Shown: in pieces, positions 5,670 to 7,487 of the stretch
How the letters are laid out: each line of letters starts with the position of its first letter
Position numbering within the stretch: position 1 is the stretch's first letter
NCBI GenBank assembly: GCA_023427355.1
Contig: JAEZBK010000210.1
Coordinates: 1 to 7,487 of the forward strand
Length of the DNA stretch: 7,487 nt
Direction: 5' to 3'
DNA from: Pseudomonadota bacterium
GTDB lineage: Bacteria > Pseudomonadota > Alphaproteobacteria > Micropepsales > Micropepsaceae
The notes under the pieces: generated by a model
The model's input: only the letters and a program-made list of their open reading frames with translations
What the model was told of the DNA's origin: nothing
Databases searched by the model: none
Made by a program: the position numbers and the translations under genes

Positions 5670-7144
5670 AAGCCCGCGCGGTGGACGTGCAGGTGCATGT
5701 CGCCGATGGCGGCAGCGGGCAGTTCACCATTGTGGGCCTGGCCGACAAGGCGGTGGCGGAAAGCCGCGAACGCGTGCGCTCGGCGCTGTCGGCCATCGGC
5801 CTGGCCATGCCCTATCAGCGCGTGACGGTGAACCTGGCGCCCGCCGACCTGCCCAAGGAAGGCTCGCATTATGACCTGCCCATTGCGCTGGGCTTGCTGG
5901 CGGCGATGGGCGTGCTGCCCGCCAGCGAAATGGCGCGCTATGTGGCGCTGGGGGAATTGTCGCTGGATGCCGCCATCACGGCGGTGCCCGGCGTGCTGCC
6001 CGCCGCCATCGCGGCCAATGCGCAAGACCGCGGGCTGATCTGTCCGCAAGCCTGCGGATCGGAAGCGGCGTTCGCGGGCGCGCTGGAGATCCTGGCCGCG
6101 CCCTCGCTGATCGCGCTGGTCAACCACATGAAGGGCGCGTCGCTTTTGACGCCGCCTGTTCCCAAGGTGGTGCTGCCCTCGCGCCATGCGCCGGACCTGC
6201 GCGATGTGAAGGGCCAGGAAAGCGCCAAGCGCGCGCTGGAGATCGCGGCGGCCGGTGGGCACAACCTTTTGATGATCGGCCCGCCCGGCGCGGGAAAATC
6301 CATGCTGGCGCAGCGCCTGCCGGGCCTGTTGCCGCCGCTGGATGCGCAGGAGGCGCTGGAGATTTCGCTGATTCAATCCCTGTCGGGCACGCTGGAGGAT
6401 GGCGCGATCAGCCGCACGCGGCCCTTCCGCAACCCGCACCATTCCGCCTCCATGGCGGCCCTGGTGGGCGGCGGCCTGAAGGTGAAGCCGGGCGAGGTGA
6501 GCCTGGCGCATCTGGGCGTGCTGTTCCTGGACGAACTGCCGGAATTCGCGCGCGCGGTGCTGGATTCGTTGCGCCAGCCCATCGAAAGCGGCGAGGCGGT
6601 GGTGGCCAGGGCCAACGCCCATGTGAAGTATCCGGCGCGTTTCCAGCTGGTGGCGGCGATGAATCCCTGCCGCTGCGGATACCTGTCGGAGCCCGCGCGC
6701 GGTTGCGGCCGCGCGCCCAAATGCGGGGCGGATTACCAGTCGCGCATTTCGGGCCCGCTGTTCGACCGCATAGACATCCATCTGGACGTGGCGGCGGTGT
6801 CGGCGTCAGACCTGTCGCTGCCGCCGCCCGCCGAAGGCAGCGCCGAGGTGGCGGTCCGCGTGGCGGCGGCGCGGGCGGTGCAGCGGACGCGGCTGGCGGC
6901 CCATGGCCTGCGCACCAATGCGCAGATGGAGGGGGAGGTGCTGGAGGCGATGGCGGCCCCTGACGAGGCCGGGCGGCGATTACTGACGGATGCGGCGGAG
7001 CGGATGCGGCTTACGGCGCGCGGTTATCATCGGGTGCTGAAGGTGGCGCGGACCATCGCCGATCTTGCCGGCGCCGAAGGGTTGGGCAAGGTCCATGTCG
7101 CCGAGGCGCTGGGGTATCGGCGGCTGGCGCATCTTTCTTCGTAG
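5627..7144 (+). CDS. comM: YifB/ComM family Mg-chelatase-like ATPase
   Basis: AAA+ protein of 505 residues. ComM is known as a hexameric helicase that drives branch migration when incoming single-stranded DNA integrates during natural transformation. In order: an N-terminal Lon-protease-like domain (IAHISTVAFQGIEARAVDVQ, then IVGLADKAVAESRERVRSAL); the Mg-chelatase ATPase domain with Walker A GPPGAGKS (218-225) and Walker B VLFLDE (298-303); a Cys cluster MNPCRCGYL...C...C (C348, C350, C360, C366); SGPLFDRIDIHLDV (375-388); and the C-terminal Mg-chelatase domain ending HVAEALGYRRL. The length is normal and no motif is broken. The frame opens at a GTG at 5588, but family N-termini and the aligned ATG of the left repeat copy fix the start at 5627. 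The ribosome site is weak (CAGG). Its 5' end borders the insertion. Confidence 0.93.
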   Translation: MPIAHISTVAFQGIEARAVDVQVHVADGGSGQFTIVGLADKAVAESRERVRSALSAIGLAMPYQRVTVNLAPADLPKEGSHYDLPIALGLLAAMGVLPASEMARYVALGELSLDAAITAVPGVLPAAIAANAQDRGLICPQACGSEAAFAGALEILAAPSLIALVNHMKGASLLTPPVPKVVLPSRHAPDLRDVKGQESAKRALEIAAAGGHNLLMIGPPGAGKSMLAQRLPGLLPPLDAQEALEISLIQSLSGTLEDGAISRTRPFRNPHHSASMAALVGGGLKVKPGEVSLAHLGVLFLDELPEFARAVLDSLRQPIESGEAVVARANAHVKYPARFQLVAAMNPCRCGYLSEPARGCGRAPKCGADYQSRISGPLFDRIDIHLDVAAVSASDLSLPPPAEGSAEVAVRVAAARAVQRTRLAAHGLRTNAQMEGEVLEAMAAPDEAGRRLLTDAAERMRLTARGYHRVLKVARTIADLAGAEGLGKVHVAEALGYRRLAHLSS

Positions 7145-7250
7145 CGTTGTTGCAGCCGCATCCCGGCATGGGACTGGAACTGGGAGCTGCCCGACAAGCT
7201 GCGCAGCGAAATGACCGGCGCGGGAGTAGGTTCGGCAGGAGATCGTCTTC
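7145..7250. other. comM to tonB intergenic region
   Basis: No clear terminator. In the comM frame, after its stop, 7169-7252 reads WDWNWELPDKLRSEMTG and on to TAG at 7253-7255, without a usable start. It could be a gene remnant or chance. AGGAG at 7237-7241 is the probable ribosome binding site of the next gene. Confidence 0.4.
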
Positions 7251-7487
7251 ATTAGGGATCGACCGCACACTGCATCATCACCGCAACGCCGCCGAGCCGC
7301 GGGGCTGGCCATGGTGGTGCTGGTGCATGGCGCGCTGGGCTGGCTGCTGCTCGCGTCGGTGACGCAGCATGTGTCCGCGCCCATGGTGGTGGGCGAGACG
7401 ATCCTGTACCTGCCGCCGCCGCCCAGGCCGCCGCCCGTCGCGCCGGTCGTCGTGGCGCCCAGCGCGCCCGTGCCCGCGCCGCAATCC
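7251..7487 (+). CDS. TonB-like energy transducer, 3' partial
   Basis: N-terminal part of a TonB-type protein, which links the inner-membrane proton-motive force (via ExbB/ExbD) to outer-membrane receptors. Visible are a basic cytoplasmic tail (SSPQRRRAAG), one membrane anchor (LAMVVLVHGALGWLLLASV) with the anchor histidine followed by Gly-Ala as in E. coli TonB, and a periplasmic proline-rich spacer (YLPPPPRPPPVAPVVV). The C-terminal receptor-binding domain lies outside the window. The start is a problem. ATG 7311 would leave only five residues before the histidine and remove the basic tail, and it has no ribosome site. The frame is open back to a TAG at 7227-7229, and the codon placed nine bases after AGGAG is ATT at 7251. 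I annotate from there: a rare ATT start, or an ATG altered to ATT. Confidence 0.62.
   Translation, partial: MRDRPHTASSPQRRRAAGLAMVVLVHGALGWLLLASVTQHVSAPMVVGETILYLPPPPRPPPVAPVVVAPSAPVPAPQS

Noticed and set aside
5570..6781. 403-residue minus-strand open frame over comM
   Set aside because: Arg/His/Gln-rich shadow of the comM codons, no motif and no ribosome binding site.

Overview
This window is high-GC DNA, most likely from an alphaproteobacterium; order and family are not settled. The evidence is a UrcA-family secreted protein, a thioredoxin-reductase-like ferredoxin-NADP reductase next to an adrenodoxin-type [2Fe-2S] ferredoxin, short alphaproteobacterial-style stress proteins, and a copy of the 'CTTCGACAGGCxCAGGATGAG' intergenic repeat. 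Nothing here is an rRNA, tRNA, CRISPR array or recognisable transposase.

Left part (1-2437): the 3' end of an Hpt phosphotransfer protein, then a series of small genes. These are a Cys4 zinc-ribbon-like protein (minus), a Lys/Arg/Ala-rich small protein (minus) with a terminator at its stop codon, a UrcA-family exported protein (plus), a CsbD-like stress protein (minus) sharing a strong bidirectional terminator with urcA, and an AroQ-fold chorismate mutase (minus) divergent from the next operon.

Centre (2438-4338): a plus-strand gene set of ferredoxin-NADP reductase, [2Fe-2S] ferredoxin and a DUF4188 protein. The first two form an obvious NADPH to FAD to [2Fe-2S] electron chain. The third is 13 bases downstream and is a candidate partner.

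Right part (4336-7487): the most unusual structure in the window. The region from the stop codon of the DUF4188 gene through the first 14 codons of comM occurs twice, at 4336-4440 and 5571-5669, as diverged direct repeats. They flank a 1.13-kb segment that is lower in GC over much of its length. That segment holds one opposite-strand gene for a membrane protein of unknown function. The left repeat carries a dead comM start; the right repeat carries the start of the intact comM (YifB/Mg-chelatase-like helicase of natural transformation). This looks like a cargo insertion at the 5' end of comM that kept or re-supplied the gene's start, and it separates comM from an operon it probably once followed. 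After comM comes the beginning of a TonB-like protein that runs off the window and seems to use a non-standard ATT start.
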